A stretch of 17,425 nucleotides of DNA, from positions 1-17,425 of the forward strand of contig DASRSS010000298.1 of the NCBI GenBank assembly GCA_035656335.1, read 5' to 3'. This document shows, piece by piece, positions 15,910 through 17,425 of the stretch. How positions within the stretch are numbered: the stretch's first letter is position 1; the number at the start of each line of letters is the position of its first letter. The DNA comes from DASRSS01 sp035656335. GTDB lineage: Bacteria; Actinomycetota; Actinomycetes; Mycobacteriales; Jatrophihabitantaceae. The notes beneath the pieces were generated by a model that did no database searches, was not told the origin of the DNA, and saw only the letters and a program-made list of their open reading frames with translations. The translations under genes were made by a program, and so were the position numbers.

Positions 15910-16845
15910 ATCACCGTTTCCGATCTGGGCGAGTTCGGCCTGATCAGCCGGATCACCGCCGGGCTCTCGCCGGCCGACTCGACCCTGCTCGGCCCGGGGG
16001 ACGACGCCGCTGTCGTCGCCGCACCGGACGGCCGGGTGGTGACGTCCACCGACCTGCTGATCGAGAACCGGCACTTCCGCCGCGACTGGTCCACCGCCAA
16101 CGACATCGGGCACAAGGCGGCCGCGCGCAGCCTGTCCGACATCGCCGCGATGGGGGCGCTGCCGACCGCGCTGCTCGTCGGCTTCGCCGCGCCCGGCAGC
16201 CTCGAACTGGACTGGGTGGACGGGCTGGTGGCCGGGCTGCGCGAGGAGTGCGGGCAGGTCGGCGCGGCCGTTGTCGGGGGAGACGTCACCGCCGCGGACA
16301 CGATCACGCTCGCGGTGACCGCGCTCGGTGACCTGGAGGGACGCGCGCCGGTCACTCTGTCCGGCGCGCGGGTCGGCGACGTGGTCGCCGTGTGCGGGCG
16401 GCTCGGCTGGGCGGCCGCGGGCCTTGCCGTGCTGGGCCGCGGTTTCCGATCACCGGTGCAGGTGGTCAACGCCCATCGCCGCCCGGAACCGCCCTACCTC
16501 GAGGGGCTGCGTGCCGCGCAACTCGGCGCGACCGCGATGACGGACGTCAGCGACGGGCTGATCGCGGACCTGGAACACATCGCCGAGGCCAGCGGCGTGC
16601 GCATCGAACTGCGGGCCCAGACGATCGAGGTGACCGCCAAGCTCGCCGAGGTCGGCGCGGCGCTGAACGTCGACCCGCTGGTGTGGGTGCTGACCGGCGG
16701 CGACGACTACGCGCTCGTCGCGACGTTCCCGCGCGGCACGGACCTGCCGGCCGAGTGGCCGGTGATCGGCGCCGTGATCGAGGGCGACGGCGTGCGGGTG
16801 GACGGGCGCCGCTGGCCGTCCGGGGGACACGAACACTTCCGTTAG
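15910..16845 (+). CDS. thiL: Thiamine-monophosphate kinase; start codon appears to be ATC
   Basis: ThiL phosphorylates thiamine monophosphate to thiamine pyrophosphate with ATP in the cytoplasm. Family blocks: DLGEFGLISRI near the N-terminus, LLGPGDDAAVV (metal/ATP aspartates), STDLLIENRHFRRDW, KAAARSLSDIAAMGA, VVGGDVT, MTDVSDGLIADL and LTGGDDYALV. The first ATG/GTG/TTG in frame after the upstream stop (TAG at 15868-15870) is GTG 16036, which would remove the essential GDD block, so the real start must be earlier. ATC 15910 lies 7 bases after a good AGGGAG site (15897-15902) and gives the expected N-terminus ITVSDLGEF, about 311 aa. CTG 15925 is the other option. A base error at this codon is possible. 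GNAT follows 3 bases after the stop. Confidence 0.92.
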   Translation: MTVSDLGEFGLISRITAGLSPADSTLLGPGDDAAVVAAPDGRVVTSTDLLIENRHFRRDWSTANDIGHKAAARSLSDIAAMGALPTALLVGFAAPGSLELDWVDGLVAGLREECGQVGAAVVGGDVTAADTITLAVTALGDLEGRAPVTLSGARVGDVVAVCGRLGWAAAGLAVLGRGFRSPVQVVNAHRRPEPPYLEGLRAAQLGATAMTDVSDGLIADLEHIAEASGVRIELRAQTIEVTAKLAEVGAALNVDPLVWVLTGGDDYALVATFPRGTDLPAEWPVIGAVIEGDGVRVDGRRWPSGGHEHFR

Positions 16846-16848
16846 GTT
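16843..16848 (+). promoter_or_regulatory. Putative leaderless -10 box of the GNAT gene
   Basis: TAGGTT includes the thiL stop codon and is followed by 6 bases and GTG 16855, the second of two GTG codons at the start of the acetyltransferase. It could provide a promoter separate from thiL. Confidence 0.35.
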
Positions 16849-17328
16849 GTGCCGGTGGAGTTCGTGATCGAGCAGCGGCCCTACGACGACGCCGACGTCG
16901 TCCGCCTGGTCGCCGAGGTTCAGGCCGAGTACGTGACGCGCTACGGGAGCGTCGACGCCGCGGCCGTCGAGCCGGACGAGTTCGCCCCGCCCCACGGGCT
17001 GTTCCTCGTCGGCCTGCTGGACGGCGTCCCGAGCGTCACCGGCGGCTGGCGCGAGATCGAGCCCGGGGTCGTCGAGATCAAGCGCATGTACGTGCGGCCC
17101 GCCGCGCGCCGGCGCAACCTCGCGCGCCGGATGCTCGCCGAACTCGAGGCCACGGCGGCAGCAGCGGGTGTGTCACGCATCGTGCTCAACACCGGCCGGG
17201 AGCAGCCGGAGGCAGTGGCGCTGTACGAGTCGTCCGGCTACGAGGTGGTGCCGGGCTTCGGGCACTACGCGTGCACGCCGGGCGCGCTGTTCTACGGCAA
17301 GCTCCTGCGCGACCCCGCGCTGCAGTAG
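16849..17328 (+). CDS. GNAT-family N-acetyltransferase
   Basis: A 159-aa protein (157 if GTG 16855 is used) with the GNAT fold: a central strand VVEIKRMYVRP, the acetyl-CoA pyrophosphate loop in the form AARRRNLARRML (a variant of R/QxxGxG/A in which the first Gly is Asn), a helix LAELEATAAAAG, then SRIVLNTGREQPEAVALYESSGYEVVPGFG, which is the classical motif B with the 'ALYeksGY' signature. It probably acetylates a small molecule or an amine, but the substrate cannot be told. It starts 3 bases after the thiL stop, either coupled or from a TAGGTT box. A strong hairpin terminator follows 15 bases after its stop. Confidence 0.9.
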   Translation: MPVEFVIEQRPYDDADVVRLVAEVQAEYVTRYGSVDAAAVEPDEFAPPHGLFLVGLLDGVPSVTGGWREIEPGVVEIKRMYVRPAARRRNLARRMLAELEATAAAAGVSRIVLNTGREQPEAVALYESSGYEVVPGFGHYACTPGALFYGKLLRDPALQ

Positions 17329-17343
17329 CTCACCCCGAACGCG

Positions 17344-17379
17344 AAACGGCCCGCCTCGCTGCTGCGAGGCGGGCCGTTT
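17344..17379. terminator. Bidirectional intrinsic terminator
   Basis: A perfect 16-bp stem (17344-17359 with 17364-17379) with a TGCT loop. The arms begin AAACGGCCCG and end CGGGCCGTTT, so each strand ends in a short T run. It lies between the convergent GNAT gene and rpmB and can serve both. Confidence 0.88.
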
Positions 17380-17392
17380 GCGTCGACTGGGT

Positions 17393-17425
17393 TCAGCCGC
17401 GGGTGACCTTGCCGGCCTTCAGGCA
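17393..17425 (-). CDS. rpmB: 50S ribosomal protein L28, C-terminal end
   Basis: Only the last ten codons and the TGA are visible: CLKAGKVTRG. This matches the C-terminus of actinobacterial L28 (mycobacterial forms end in CxxCIKAGKITRG), including the last zinc-ligand cysteine. The gene enters from the right edge. An L28 gene near thiL fits actinobacterial gene order. The fragment is short, so confidence is moderate to good. Confidence 0.75.
   Translation of the reverse strand, partial: CLKAGKVTRG

Overview
This very G+C-rich window comes from an actinobacterium. Supporting signs are the start of an F420-cofactor gene (cofC), a DUF3515 protein, a mycobacterial-type fadA/fadB pair, a zinc-finger-type ribosomal protein L28, many GTG starts and many apparently leaderless promoters. 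The genus cannot be fixed from the sequence alone. The long mirror frames opposite the real genes are artefacts of the base composition.

Layout. (1) 1-3082 is a conserved housekeeping block: cofC (partial, minus strand) diverging from plsC-gpsA-ddl, which make phospholipid precursors and the D-Ala-D-Ala dipeptide. A 305-aa protein of unknown function (3082-3999) is translationally coupled to ddl. (2) 4052-4738 encodes a helix-turn-helix protein fused to one PASTA domain. (3) 4747-8326 is a tightly packed minus-strand operon read from 8326 downward: an ECF41-type sigma factor with a fused SnoaL-like regulatory domain, an unusual zinc-ribbon SDR protein lacking the catalytic tyrosine, a HipA-like kinase and a DUF3037 protein. 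Diverging from it at 8400 is an NAD-dependent epimerase-like gene. Its upstream region carries TGTCACA-N16-CGTC, which is the promoter known for the ECF41 group. (4) 9311-14085 is a minus-strand fatty-acid oxidation operon (fadA, fadB, a 2-methylacyl-CoA racemase) ending with a small AbrB-like protein. A divergent MerR-family regulator (14221-14976) faces it across a 103-base gap that holds an inverted repeat and a possible 19-bp-spacer promoter. (5) 14973-17425 returns to the conserved block: DUF3515, a stand-alone Lrp/AsnC ligand-binding domain, thiL, a GNAT acetyltransferase, a strong two-way terminator and the end of rpmB.

In Mycobacterium tuberculosis, ddlA and the DUF3515 gene are neighbours close to thiL. 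The roughly 11-kb stretch between ddl and DUF3515 here therefore looks like an accessory insertion into a conserved neighbourhood. Its most interesting part is the ECF41 sigma operon with the HipA-like kinase and the unusual SDR. Also notable are two genes (thiL and DUF3515) whose expected start position reads ATC, a duplicated initiation region in front of fadA, and at least six genes preceded by a TANNNT box 6-7 bases before the start codon.
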